This document shows positions 1-7,594 of a DNA stretch of 47,253 nucleotides, piece after piece. Source of the stretch: Rhodococcus sp. AW25M09 (GTDB taxonomy: Bacteria; Actinomycetota; Actinomycetes; Mycobacteriales; Mycobacteriaceae); the NCBI RefSeq assembly GCF_000333955.1, contig NZ_CAPS01000045.1, positions 1 through 47,253 on the forward strand, written 5' to 3'. The translations under genes were made by a program, and so were the position numbers. The notes under the pieces were generated by a model. The model was not told the origin of the DNA, did not search any database, and worked only from the letters and a program-made list of their open reading frames with translations. Positions within the stretch are counted from its first letter, which is position 1; every line of letters starts with the position of its first letter.

Positions 1-136
1 ACGAGTCTGATCAGTCATGTGCAGCGAGCTACCTTCTTCGAGGGAAGTGCGGACACCCCAGCATAAATTAAGCAGGACCTGAGCTGGGGCAGTGGGCAAC
101 TTGCCGTATTTCCCGGTTTCCGGTAGGAATTGTGCT

Positions 137-211
137 GTGCAGACGACATTCCTGGTCCGACGGTTCACCGTCGACTTCTGTCGTACCTGCACCAACATGT
201 GTTGTCGGTGA
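137..211 (+). CDS. Cys-rich leader peptide (24 aa), putative cysteine attenuator
   Basis: This small ORF (GTG start, TGA stop) was found by reading frames by eye. It encodes 24 residues ending LVRRFTVDFCRTCTNMCCR, with four Cys in the last 15 residues. The RRxxVDFxR...CC pattern matches the actinobacterial leader-peptide family found before sulfur genes (RRHVDLxRVxSxxC type). In mycobacteria such Cys-rich uORFs couple ribosome progress at Cys codons to expression of the next gene. An AGGA at 125-128 lies 8 nt before the GTG, a better distance than for the TTG at 130 or GTG at 132 in other frames. The dioxygenase gene starts 114 nt after its stop. The leader role is inferred from the peptide pattern and context. 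Confidence 0.75.
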   Translation: MQTTFLVRRFTVDFCRTCTNMCCR

Positions 212-325
212 CCACACCCGACGCCCCTTCCCACGTTCCTGCGGCATTCGACAGGACGGGATCCCCCTCTCGACGGCAGCGTTGCCCGTTATCGGTTCGC
301 TCGCCGTGCACAGATTCGAGGACAC
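212..325 (+). promoter_or_regulatory. Leader-to-dioxygenase spacer, possible attenuator
   Basis: This is the untranslated stretch between the Cys-rich leader stop and the dioxygenase ATG. The only Shine-Dalgarno-like sequence, GAGGA at 318-322, sits very close to the ATG. CTCGA at 269-273 can pair with TCGAG at 316-320, so the ribosome site could be masked in an alternative fold. No classical U-tract terminator is visible, so any control would more likely act on translation. The pairing is short and was judged by eye only. Confidence 0.3.
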
Positions 326-1186
326 ATGACCACCGTGGAACAGACCGCCACGCTCACGCTGGACAAGCTGGGCCCGTCGTTCGGTGTCGAGGTCCTCGGA
401 CTCGACGTCTCGTCGGCCTCCGACGCGCAGATTCACGCCGTACGCCGAGCCCTCGTCGACCACAAGGTGCTGGTGCTGCGTGGGCAAACGCTCGACGACG
501 CGGGGCACGTCGAATTCGGCAGGCGCCTCGGTGACCTCACCGCGGGCCACCCGGTGCACGACAGCGGCCACGTCGCGCCCGAGGTCTATGCCCTCGACAG
601 TCAGGACAACGGCTTCGCCGACGTCTGGCACACCGACGTCACGTTCATGGCGCGTCCGCCGCTGGGCTCGATCCTGCGACCGGTCGTCCTACCGCCGCAC
701 GGCGGTGACACCAACTGGGCCGACAGTCAGCTCGCGTACGAGTCCCTGTCCGCGCCCGTACGCCGAATGATCGACGAGCTCACCGCTGTTCACGACGGCA
801 ACCGCGAATTCGGCTATTACCTCGCGCAGAAGCGCGGCGGAAAAGGCAACATGTGGGACGGCGAGGAAGTCACCGCGCTGGTCCCCGTCGAACACCCCGT
901 GGTGCGGGTCCATCCGGAAACCGGCCGCAAGGGGCTGTTCGTCAATCCGGGTTTCACCTCCCACATCGTGGGTGTGTCGGAGGCCGAAAGCCGGGGGATC
1001 CTGGACCTGCTGTACGCGCACCTGACCAAGCCCGAGCACATCGTGCGGCATCGCTGGCAGCTGGGCGACCTGGTGCTGTGGGACAACCGCAGCACCTCGC
1101 ACTACGCCAATCGTGACTACGGCACCGAGCACCGCACCATGCATCGCATCACGCTGCGGGGAGATGTCCCGGTCGGCCCCCGATAG
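326..1186 (+). CDS. TauD/TfdA-family Fe(II)/2-oxoglutarate dioxygenase
   Basis: A 286-aa cytosolic oxygenase of the taurine/alkylsulfonate dioxygenase family. These enzymes use Fe(II), O2 and 2-oxoglutarate to hydroxylate a substrate, often releasing sulfite from sulfonates or sulfate esters. The HxD iron motif is visible as WHTDVTF near residue 101. The distal His lies in TSHYANRDY near 255 and the 2-oxoglutarate-binding Arg in HRITLRGD near 275. Length is normal. The ATG at 326 starts a complete family N-terminus. It lies behind the Cys-rich leader and heads a run ending in metZ, which favours a sulfur-scavenging role. The exact substrate (taurine, alkyl sulfate, other) cannot be read from sequence. 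A 2,4-D/TfdA-like or chlorophenoxy substrate is possible but less supported by context. Confidence 0.88.
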   Translation: MTTVEQTATLTLDKLGPSFGVEVLGLDVSSASDAQIHAVRRALVDHKVLVLRGQTLDDAGHVEFGRRLGDLTAGHPVHDSGHVAPEVYALDSQDNGFADVWHTDVTFMARPPLGSILRPVVLPPHGGDTNWADSQLAYESLSAPVRRMIDELTAVHDGNREFGYYLAQKRGGKGNMWDGEEVTALVPVEHPVVRVHPETGRKGLFVNPGFTSHIVGVSEAESRGILDLLYAHLTKPEHIVRHRWQLGDLVLWDNRSTSHYANRDYGTEHRTMHRITLRGDVPVGPR

Positions 1187-1221
1187 TGGCGGGCCCGTCG
1201 GATCGAGGAAGATTGGCTCTC

Positions 1222-1749
1222 ATGGCGTCGTGGAGTGAACGTAGGCAGCAGTGGGTCGACAGTCGGGAGGAAGCGCGCAACAACGCTTCCCAGGCAGCTG
1301 CCGACGCCGGTGAGCGCCGTCCGCCCAATGCGTGGCCGTTCATCATCGCGGTCGGCATCGTCGCCGTGTTGCTCGTCGGTATCTTCGCTGCGTCCAAGTT
1401 CGCGCCCGCCGAGGACAACGTCACGCAGGCCCAGTTGCTCACCGACAGCGTCGACGGTTTCCTCGAAGCGCAGAACACCGGCGATGCCGATCTGCTGCGG
1501 GAGAACACCTGCTTCGACCAGGTCTCGCTGCTCGTTCCCGGCGACGACGCACAGTACCGAACCGATCGGGCCGACGAGGTCGAGCGCAACGGCGAGACGT
1601 CCATCGACGGTGTGCCGTCGGAGTACGAGGTCAACGGCGATCGCGGCATGGTGAAGGTCCCGCTGAAGGAAGAGAAATCCGGAGTGCAGACCGACGACAC
1701 CTGGAAATTCGTCCGCGTCGACGACAAGTGGTTGGTGTGCAATGTCTGA
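1222..1749 (+). CDS. Membrane-anchored hypothetical protein
   Basis: A 175-aa protein with a short basic cytoplasmic N-terminus, one membrane segment at about residues 37-58 (WPFIIAVGIVAVLLVGIFAA) and an extracytoplasmic domain of about 115 residues. That domain resembles the small NTF2/lumazine-binding-like domains of actinobacterial lipoproteins and membrane proteins, but no catalytic motif is evident. The ATG at 1222 has GAGGAAG 10 nt upstream and is preferred over the GTG at 1186, which would add 12 residues and touch the dioxygenase stop. It sits between the dioxygenase and rhodanese genes in the same direction, with gaps under 50 nt, so co-transcription is likely. Function unknown. Confidence 0.78.
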   Translation: MASWSERRQQWVDSREEARNNASQAAADAGERRPPNAWPFIIAVGIVAVLLVGIFAASKFAPAEDNVTQAQLLTDSVDGFLEAQNTGDADLLRENTCFDQVSLLVPGDDAQYRTDRADEVERNGETSIDGVPSEYEVNGDRGMVKVPLKEEKSGVQTDDTWKFVRVDDKWLVCNV

Positions 1750-1797
1750 TCTGGGTATCAGTGACGGAATAACAGCGAGTGATGGAAGGCTGATCAA

Positions 1798-2211
1798 GTG
1801 ACCTACGCAGGTGACATAACCCCCGAGGCCGCATGGGAGTTGCTTTCACGCAACCCCGAGGCCGTGCTCGTGGACGTGCGGACACGCGCCGAGTGGCAGT
1901 ACGTCGGGGTCCCGGATACGTCCGGCATCGATCGTCCGAGCCACCTGATCGAGTGGGTCAGCTACCCCGACGGTGCCCGGAATACCCATTTCGTCGACGA
2001 CCTGAAGGCGGCAGGCGTGGACGGCGATCGGCCGGTGGTGTTCCTCTGCCGCTCCGGTCAGCGGTCCATCGGTGCTGCAGAAGCCGCGACGGCGGCGGGC
2101 ATCGGCCCGTCCTACAACGTGCTCGACGGCTTCGAAGGTGCCACCGATGCCGACGGCCACCGCGGAGCCACGGGATGGCGTGCGGTCGGGTTGCCCTGGC
2201 GGCAGTCGTGA
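1798..2211 (+). CDS. Rhodanese-like domain protein
   Basis: A 137-aa single-domain rhodanese. The CDC25/rhodanese fold is marked by an N-terminal VLVDVRTRAEW and by the active-site loop CRSGQRS, with the sulfur-carrying Cys near residue 85. Such proteins take up a persulfide sulfur and hand it on. Its GTG start at 1798 is preceded by GGAAGG. Its TGA overlaps the GTG of metZ by four bases, indicating translational coupling. The same rhodanese-metZ pair occurs in M. tuberculosis (Rv0390-Rv0391), which suggests sulfide delivery to MetZ; that role is an inference. The loop is one residue longer than in canonical CxxGxR enzymes. Confidence 0.9.
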   Translation: MTYAGDITPEAAWELLSRNPEAVLVDVRTRAEWQYVGVPDTSGIDRPSHLIEWVSYPDGARNTHFVDDLKAAGVDGDRPVVFLCRSGQRSIGAAEAATAAGIGPSYNVLDGFEGATDADGHRGATGWRAVGLPWRQS

Positions 2212-3431
2212 GCGGGAATCCGAGAGGCGGCGGATTCAGCAAGCCGCTACCGGAGGGTGTCGGTCCGGCAACTCTGGGAGTACGCGGCGGCCTGAACCGA
2301 TCCGGGTTCGACGAGAATTCCGAAGCGCTGTATCTCTCCTCGGGTTTCGTCTACGAGAGTGCCGGGGCGGCCGAGCAGGCGTTCACCGGTGACATCGATC
2401 ATTTCGTGTACTCGCGCTACGGCAACCCCACAGTCAAGATGTTCGAGGAGCGCCTGCGTCTGATCGAGGGTGCCGAGGCCTGCTTCGCTACGTCCAGCGG
2501 AATGTCCGCGGTGTTCACGGCACTGGGTGCTCTGCTGAAGGCCGGTGACCGTTTGGTCGCCGCACGGAGTCTGTTCGGCTCGTGCTTCGTGGTCTGCAAC
2601 GAGATTCTGCCGCGCTGGGGCGTCGAGACCGTCTTCGTCGACGGAGAAGACCTCGAGCAGTGGGAGCAGGCACTGTCGGAGCCGACGACAGTCGTGTTCT
2701 TCGAGACCCCGTCCAACCCGATGCAGTCGCTCGTCGATGTCGGGCGCGTCTCCGAGATGGCGCATGCCGCCGGCGCAACGGTGGTGCTGGACAACGTGTT
2801 CGCGACGCCGCTGCTGCAGCGCAGCCTGGAACTCGGTGCGGATGTGGTCGTGTACTCCGGCACCAAGCACATCGACGGTCAGGGGCGGGTGCTGGGCGGT
2901 GCGATCCTCGGATCGAAGGAGTACATCGACGGGCCGGTCCAGACACTGATGCGGCACACCGGCCCGGCCCTGAGCCCGTTCAATGCCTGGACCCTGCTCA
3001 AGGGGCTCGAGACGATGCCGGTGCGGGTGCGGCATTCGGTGAACTCCGCGCTGCAGGTCGCCGAGTTCCTCGAAAGCCACCCTGCGGTGAGCTGGGTGAA
3101 ATACCCCTTCCTGCAGTCACATCCGCAGTACACGCTCGCCACATCGCAGATGTCCGGCGGCGGCACCGTGGTGACGTTCGAGGTCGATGCTCCCGGGGGT
3201 GAGGGAAAGAAGCGCGCCTTCGAGGTGCTCGACGCGTTGCGCATCGTGGACATCTCCAACAACCTCGGTGACTCCAAATCGCTCATCACCCACCCGGCCA
3301 CCACCACGCACCGGGCGATGGGGCCGGAAGGCCGTGCGGCAGTGGGCATCACCGACGGCGTCGTGCGCATTTCCATCGGTCTCGAGGACACCGAGGATCT
3401 GATCGCAGATCTGGACCAGGCGCTGCGGTAG
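2208..3431 (+). CDS. metZ: O-succinylhomoserine sulfhydrylase
   Basis: A 407-aa PLP enzyme of the Cys/Met metabolism family. It condenses O-succinyl (or O-acetyl) homoserine with sulfide to give homocysteine, the direct-sulfhydrylation route to methionine. The PLP lysine lies in YSGTKHIDGQGR. Upstream are SRYGNPT and the cofactor-stacking region around SSGMSAVFTAL, and the C-terminus carries the substrate-binding GVVRISIGLED. The GTG start at 2208 overlaps the rhodanese stop. A longer open frame upstream is only an overlap with the rhodanese gene. Length matches mycobacterial MetZ. As the last gene behind the Cys-rich leader it may respond to cysteine supply. Confidence 0.93.
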   Translation: MSGNPRGGGFSKPLPEGVGPATLGVRGGLNRSGFDENSEALYLSSGFVYESAGAAEQAFTGDIDHFVYSRYGNPTVKMFEERLRLIEGAEACFATSSGMSAVFTALGALLKAGDRLVAARSLFGSCFVVCNEILPRWGVETVFVDGEDLEQWEQALSEPTTVVFFETPSNPMQSLVDVGRVSEMAHAAGATVVLDNVFATPLLQRSLELGADVVVYSGTKHIDGQGRVLGGAILGSKEYIDGPVQTLMRHTGPALSPFNAWTLLKGLETMPVRVRHSVNSALQVAEFLESHPAVSWVKYPFLQSHPQYTLATSQMSGGGTVVTFEVDAPGGEGKKRAFEVLDALRIVDISNNLGDSKSLITHPATTTHRAMGPEGRAAVGITDGVVRISIGLEDTEDLIADLDQALR

Positions 3432-3450
3432 GCCGGTCGTTGCTGGGGTC

Positions 3451-3501
3451 AGGGCTCGAACACGCTCAGGGCTCGAACACGCTCAGAGCTCGAACACGCT
3501 C
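3451..3501. repeat. Three tandem 17-bp units across the entC stop
   Basis: The unit AGGGCTCGAACACGCTC occurs at 3451-3467, 3468-3484 and 3485-3501 (the last with one change). It continues partially into the entC coding end. The copies lie in the short space between the convergent metZ and entC genes. The original copy encodes the last residues and stop of entC; the other two repeat that stop region downstream of it. Confidence 0.9.
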
Positions 3502-4556
3502 AGAGCGGTGCGGAACTTCGCTGTCGTCTCGTCGAGTTCGGCGTCGGGATCGGAACCTGCGACGATGCCGCCGCCGGCAGTGGCCGTACCGGACAGCCCG
3601 TCCTCGGCGAGTTCGATGCAGCGGATCGAAACCATCCACTCGCCGTCCCCGCTGCCGTCGGTCCAGCCGACGGCTCCGGCGTAGAAGCCTCGGGAGCCCT
3701 CGACGTCTCTGATCGCAGCCATCGCTGCGGCCCGGGGGACCCCGGCGACGGCGGCGGTGGGATGCAGTGCCAGAGCGAGGTCGAGTGCCGAGGTCGCGGG
3801 ATCGGCCAGGGTACCGACGATGGGCGTCGACAGATGCCACAGCTGCGGAGTACTGCTCAGCTGGGGTGACTCGGGCACCTCGAGTGTCTCGCAGAACGGC
3901 GCCAACGCAGCGCGGATCTCGTCGACGACGAATCGGTGCTCGGCCTGATCCTTGGCACTTGCCGCCAATGCCGCCGAGATACGGCTGTCCTCGCCGGGAT
4001 CGGTCGAGCGTGCGGCCGTCCCCGCGAACGGATGACAACTGACGACAGCGCCGCGTTTACGAACCAGCAACTCGGGGCTCGCACCGACGATGTAGTTGCC
4101 CGAGTCGCTCGTGGGGGACAGGTCGGCCAGGAATCCGTTGCCCATCGGATCGCGTGAGACCAGAGCGCTCAACACCGAGACCGGATCGATGGGCGAACTC
4201 GCGGTCACTTCGATGGCCCGCGCGAGCACGATCTTCTCGGCAACGCCTGCCTCCAGTTGCTTGACGACATCCCGTACCCGCTGCACGTGAACGTCGGGAT
4301 CGGGAATCTGTCGTGTGACGGTGACCGTAGGCAACGGAGGCAGAGGATCGACTGTGACCCAGGGCCCGTCGAGGCGGTAGAACTCTTCCGGCTCGAGCAG
4401 GGCGGTGGCGTCGGACATGTCGAAGGGGAGTGCACCGACGACATTTCGGCCCTCCCGCACCGCGGCCACCGCGTCGGCGACGGCGGGAAGAACGTGCCTT
4501 ACGCCCCGTCCGACGACGTGGTGATCCTGACGGGAGAGAACGAATTCGAGTGTCAT
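3483..4556 (-). CDS. entC: Isochorismate synthase
   Basis: A 357-aa chorismate-binding enzyme that converts chorismate to isochorismate for menaquinone, salicylate or catecholate siderophore synthesis. The catalytic-base Lys is in GVAEKIVLARA near residue 110. The general-acid Glu lies in GASPELLV, and CHPFAGTAARS, HPTAAVAGVPR, GFYAGAVGW and the Mg-binding C-terminus around AGGGIVAGSDPDAEL follow in family order. It is a stand-alone synthase without a lyase or amidotransferase domain. No menaquinone or siderophore genes are adjacent, so the pathway is open; menF is an equally fair name. The ATG overlaps the stop of the upstream HAD gene, so the two are probably translated together. The stop lies in a triplicated 17-bp repeat. 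Confidence 0.88.
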   Translation of the reverse strand: MTLEFVLSRQDHHVVGRGVRHVLPAVADAVAAVREGRNVVGALPFDMSDATALLEPEEFYRLDGPWVTVDPLPPLPTVTVTRQIPDPDVHVQRVRDVVKQLEAGVAEKIVLARAIEVTASSPIDPVSVLSALVSRDPMGNGFLADLSPTSDSGNYIVGASPELLVRKRGAVVSCHPFAGTAARSTDPGEDSRISAALAASAKDQAEHRFVVDEIRAALAPFCETLEVPESPQLSSTPQLWHLSTPIVGTLADPATSALDLALALHPTAAVAGVPRAAAMAAIRDVEGSRGFYAGAVGWTDGSGDGEWMVSIRCIELAEDGLSGTATAGGGIVAGSDPDAELDETTAKFRTALSVFEL

Positions 4557-5353
4557 CAGAACGGGTTCTGAGTGCGGCCCACCAGGTCGGCGACGGAATC
4601 GAGGACCATGGTCGGCCGGTACGGGTACTGCTCGACGGACTGGACCGTCGAGATTCCGGTGAGGACCAGGATGGTCTGTAGTCCCGCTTCGAGACCGGAG
4701 AGCACGTCGGTATCCATCCGGTCGCCGATCATCAGGGTGTTCTCGGAGTGGCCGCCGATCGCGCGCAACGCCGAACGCATCATCAACGCGTTGGGCTTGC
4801 CCACGTAATACGGCTCCTTGCCGGTCGCCTTCGTGATCAGCGCGGCCACCGAACCGGTCGCGGGCAGCGAACCCTCACGGGATGGGCCGGTGGCGTCGGG
4901 GTTGGTGGCGATGAACCGCGAACCCTTCTCGACGAGACGAATAGCGGTGGTGATGGCCTCGAAGGAGTACGTCCGAGTCTCGCCGAGTACCACGTAATCC
5001 GGGTTGGAGTCGGTGAGCGTGTAGCCGATGTCGTGCAGAGCGGTGGTCAGACCCGACTCGCCGACGACATACGCACTGCCGCCGGGCCGCTGATTGCCGA
5101 GGAACGTCGCCGTGGCCAGAGCCGAGGTCCAGATCGACTTCTCCGGAATGTCCAAACCGGAGAACGCCAACCGAGCCCGCAGGTCACGGGGGGTGCGAAT
5201 GGAGTTGTTCGTCAACACGATGAAAGGGATCTCGTTGGACTGCAGCTCGGCGAGGAACGTGTCGGCACCGGGAATCATGTGATCCTCGTGAACGAGTACT
5301 CCGTCCATGTCCATCAGGTACGTCCACTGCTGGGGCTTCTCGATGTCACTCAC
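4556..5353 (-). CDS. HAD-IIA family phosphatase (NagD-like)
   Basis: A 265-aa cytosolic phosphatase of the HAD superfamily, subclass IIA. Motif I is MDMDGVLV (nucleophile Asp near residue 15), motif II is LTNNS, motif III Lys is in YVGKPNALM and motif IV is GDRMDTDVLSG. The C2 cap between motifs II and III identifies the NagD/pNPPase group, whose members dephosphorylate nucleotides or sugar phosphates, or repair damaged metabolites. Length is typical. Its TGA overlaps the entC ATG (TGATG arrangement on the minus strand), implying coupled translation. The physiological substrate cannot be told from sequence. Confidence 0.9.
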   Translation of the reverse strand: MSDIEKPQQWTYLMDMDGVLVHEDHMIPGADTFLAELQSNEIPFIVLTNNSIRTPRDLRARLAFSGLDIPEKSIWTSALATATFLGNQRPGGSAYVVGESGLTTALHDIGYTLTDSNPDYVVLGETRTYSFEAITTAIRLVEKGSRFIATNPDATGPSREGSLPATGSVAALITKATGKEPYYVGKPNALMMRSALRAIGGHSENTLMIGDRMDTDVLSGLEAGLQTILVLTGISTVQSVEQYPYRPTMVLDSVADLVGRTQNPF

Positions 5354-5416
5354 CCCTCCATTGTTACCTACCGAGCCGCTCCGCAGATGCCACTCCTGCT
5401 CCTGACTCGTCTGTCG

Positions 5417-5785
5417 TCAGCGGTGTCGATGTCGAGCCGAGCGCTCACTGTTCGCTGCGTTCGCATTGTGTTCCATTGCTGCGGCGACCCAGAACTCCAA
5501 TGCTGCTTCGCTTGTCAGCGCCGCTGCGTCGACGGTGATCCACCCGTCGCCCATCGACCGGCCCCGACCCATGACCGCGTGGCTGGCTCCATCGAGCCGA
5601 ACGTATTCGGGTTCACGATTGCCGTCGACGCGAACGAGCAGTCCGCGGTTGCCGGTGCCGACACACGCCACCATCTTGTCCCGCACCATGAACGCCAGAC
5701 CACCGAACATCTTCTGCTCGCGCAGACTTTCCTCGTCGGTGAGCGCGCCGCGGACACGGTCTGCAAGAAGCTCGTCGTACGCCAT
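5417..5785 (-). CDS. TfoX/Sxy N-terminal domain protein
   Basis: A 122-aa protein made of a TfoX N-terminal domain only. Recognisable parts are the opening AYDELLADRVRGAL, the central KMFGGLAFMVRDKM and the C-terminal WVAAAMEHN. In gamma-proteobacteria TfoX/Sxy helps switch on competence. In actinobacteria this stand-alone domain is widespread and has no defined role. The ATG at 5785 is preferred because GGAAGGA, a good ribosome site, lies just before it and would be coding if the upstream ATG at 5803 were used. It lies 63 nt upstream of the HAD gene on the same strand and may or may not share its transcript. Confidence 0.82.
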   Translation of the reverse strand: MAYDELLADRVRGALTDEESLREQKMFGGLAFMVRDKMVACVGTGNRGLLVRVDGNREPEYVRLDGASHAVMGRGRSMGDGWITVDAAALTSEAALEFWVAAAMEHNANAANSERSARHRHR

Positions 5786-6027
5786 GAGCGGGCGTCCTTC
5801 CATTGGTCGGTGCCCCGATCGAAGCCCTGGTCGGCGTCGCGCGCAACCTCAGGCCCTGTGGGGTGGGCTGTCCGGTGCGCGTCGATGTGACGTTGTCGAT
5901 CGAACGTAACTCCGAGTCGCACTATTGCTGGTCACCGAGTTCAATGTCCACAAGGCCAGAGTGACGACAACAGCAGCGTTGCTCACTGTCGAGCCGGTGT
6001 CCGATGGCATGTGTTCACTCAGTGGGG

Positions 6028-6597
6028 ATGATCGACATGAACGACGCATTTCGCTTCGCCGTTCCGTGCAGTTCGACGAAGGAACTGATCACCCGACTCC
6101 AATTCGGCACAACGGATCTGTGGACGGAGTGCACAGATCTCCCTGCCCGCTGGCAATACATGGCCGACCTGATCGTGTCCGATCGCGGCATGCTCGCCGA
6201 GCTGAATGCTGCGGTGTCGACACCGGTGGCGGATGTGCTCGCTGCGACGGCGGAACTGTGCAGACAGTCGGCCAGCGAACCTGTGCCCATGAGCGACTGG
6301 GAGCTTCTACGCCGTGCGTTGGCGTGGCTCGAACGCAGCAGTTCCGATGTCGACGGTGCGTTGCTCGCCGTCGCGGAGGAAATGACGCTGATCGGTCTCG
6401 ATGGAGCAGAACAGGATTTCTCCGTCGCGACCTGGCTGTGCATCGAAGTCTTCGATCGATTCGCCGCCACCGGCGTCGGCGAAACAATCGGCTATTGGTT
6501 GCAGCGCGTGGCCGTTCCCGAGCCCACCACTGCTCACCACCACGTCGACGCAGGAGCGATCTGCTGCGGAAGGTCCGAAGTCTCGGTGGGCGTATGA
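6028..6597 (+). CDS. Hypothetical protein
   Basis: About 189 aa, acidic and largely helical, with no transmembrane segment, signal peptide or known catalytic motif. I do not recognise the family. Codon use is typical of the neighbours (strong G/C third positions), which supports real coding. The start is uncertain: ATG codons at 6004, 6028 and 6037 are all in frame. None has a classical ribosome site, although GGGG at 6024-6027 is well placed for the 6037 start. It ends shortly before the quinone-oxidoreductase gene in the same direction and could share a transcript with it. The C-terminus contains HHH and CC pairs that could bind metal, which is only a guess. Confidence 0.6.
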   Translation: MIDMNDAFRFAVPCSSTKELITRLQFGTTDLWTECTDLPARWQYMADLIVSDRGMLAELNAAVSTPVADVLAATAELCRQSASEPVPMSDWELLRRALAWLERSSSDVDGALLAVAEEMTLIGLDGAEQDFSVATWLCIEVFDRFAATGVGETIGYWLQRVAVPEPTTAHHHVDAGAICCGRSEVSVGV

Positions 6598-6634
6598 GTG
6601 GAACATTTGCGTCGTGTCGTCCGTTGTACCGGCC

Positions 6635-7570
6635 ATGACACGAGCAGCGGTTGCAGCGTCCTACGGTGGCTCCGACGTGATCGAGATCGTCGAACGTGAG
6701 TTGCCCGAACCCTCCGAAGGTGAGGTGTCGATTGCGGTGAAGGCGATCGGCGTCAACCCCTTCGACTACAAGAGCTACAGCGGCGCGTTCGGTACCGACG
6801 AGTCGAAGCTCCCGATTGCGTTGGGTAGTGAGGCGTCGGGAATCGTGGTCGCAGTGGGCGGGGCTGCCGAGGGTCCCGTCGGGCCCATTGCCGTCGGCGA
6901 CGAGGTGATCGTGTCCGGCCACACCGGTACGTACGCCGAGACGATTCTGGCTCCCGCACGGTTCGTGTTCCCGAAACCGGCCGAACTGAACTGGAATGTT
7001 GCGGCCGGCGTACTTGCAGCCGCTGGAACTGCCTACGACGCAATCGAATCCGTGGGTGTCGAGCGCGGTGACACGGTGCTCGTGCACGGCGCAGCGGGCG
7101 GCGTCGGATCCGTTGTAGCTCAACTCGCAGTGGCGCGGGGAGCCACGGTGATCGGGACCGCGCGGGCACAGAACCACGATGCACTGCGTGCCTACGGCGC
7201 CGAGCCCGTCGAATACGGCGATGGGTTGATCGACCGTGTCCGAGCGGCCGCACCGAACGGAATCGATGCGGCCATCGACGCGGTGGGTACCGACGAGGCA
7301 GTGGACGTCTCCCTCGAATTGCTCACGGACCGAGCGAAATTGGTGACGATGGCAGCCTTCGGGAGGGCGTCGGCAGACGGGTTCCTCACCGTCGGAGGGC
7401 CGGAGAGCATGAAGCGTCGACGCCTCGCATCACCGTCGCTGTTGGAGCAGGCCGGTGCGGGAGTGTTCGAGGTGACGGTTGCCAAGACCTTCCCGCTGGC
7501 CGACGCCGCGAGGGCGCATACTGAACTGCAATCGACGCACCCGCGCGGAAAGTTCGTCCTGGTTCCCTGA
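6635..7570 (+). CDS. NADPH:quinone oxidoreductase-like MDR protein
   Basis: A 311-aa zinc-free medium-chain dehydrogenase/reductase. The N-terminal GroES-like domain contains GVNPFDYKSYSG. The nucleotide-binding Rossmann domain carries the glycine motif VHGAAGGVGSVVAQLA near residues 150-165. No Cys-rich structural-zinc lobe or catalytic zinc ligands are present, as expected for the quinone oxidoreductase (QOR) branch. These enzymes reduce quinones or enones with NADPH. The ATG at 6635 begins a normal QOR N-terminus but lacks a clear ribosome site; the GTG at 6614 is an alternative. It ends 24 nt before the convergent LLM oxidoreductase gene. Confidence 0.87.
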   Translation: MTRAAVAASYGGSDVIEIVERELPEPSEGEVSIAVKAIGVNPFDYKSYSGAFGTDESKLPIALGSEASGIVVAVGGAAEGPVGPIAVGDEVIVSGHTGTYAETILAPARFVFPKPAELNWNVAAGVLAAAGTAYDAIESVGVERGDTVLVHGAAGGVGSVVAQLAVARGATVIGTARAQNHDALRAYGAEPVEYGDGLIDRVRAAAPNGIDAAIDAVGTDEAVDVSLELLTDRAKLVTMAAFGRASADGFLTVGGPESMKRRRLASPSLLEQAGAGVFEVTVAKTFPLADAARAHTELQSTHPRGKFVLVP

Positions 7571-7594
7571 CGAAAAGTCCTGTTGCAGTACTAC

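Noticed and set aside
132..329. 65-aa plus frame starting MLCRRHS
   Set aside because: The CRRH start recalls a leader peptide, but the rest has no pattern and the ribosome site is too close; the frame from 137 fits the known leader form over its whole length.
6089..7177. 362-aa minus frame opposite the hypothetical and QOR genes
   Set aside because: Composition is Arg/His-rich and unprotein-like, and the plus-strand QOR gene is certain.
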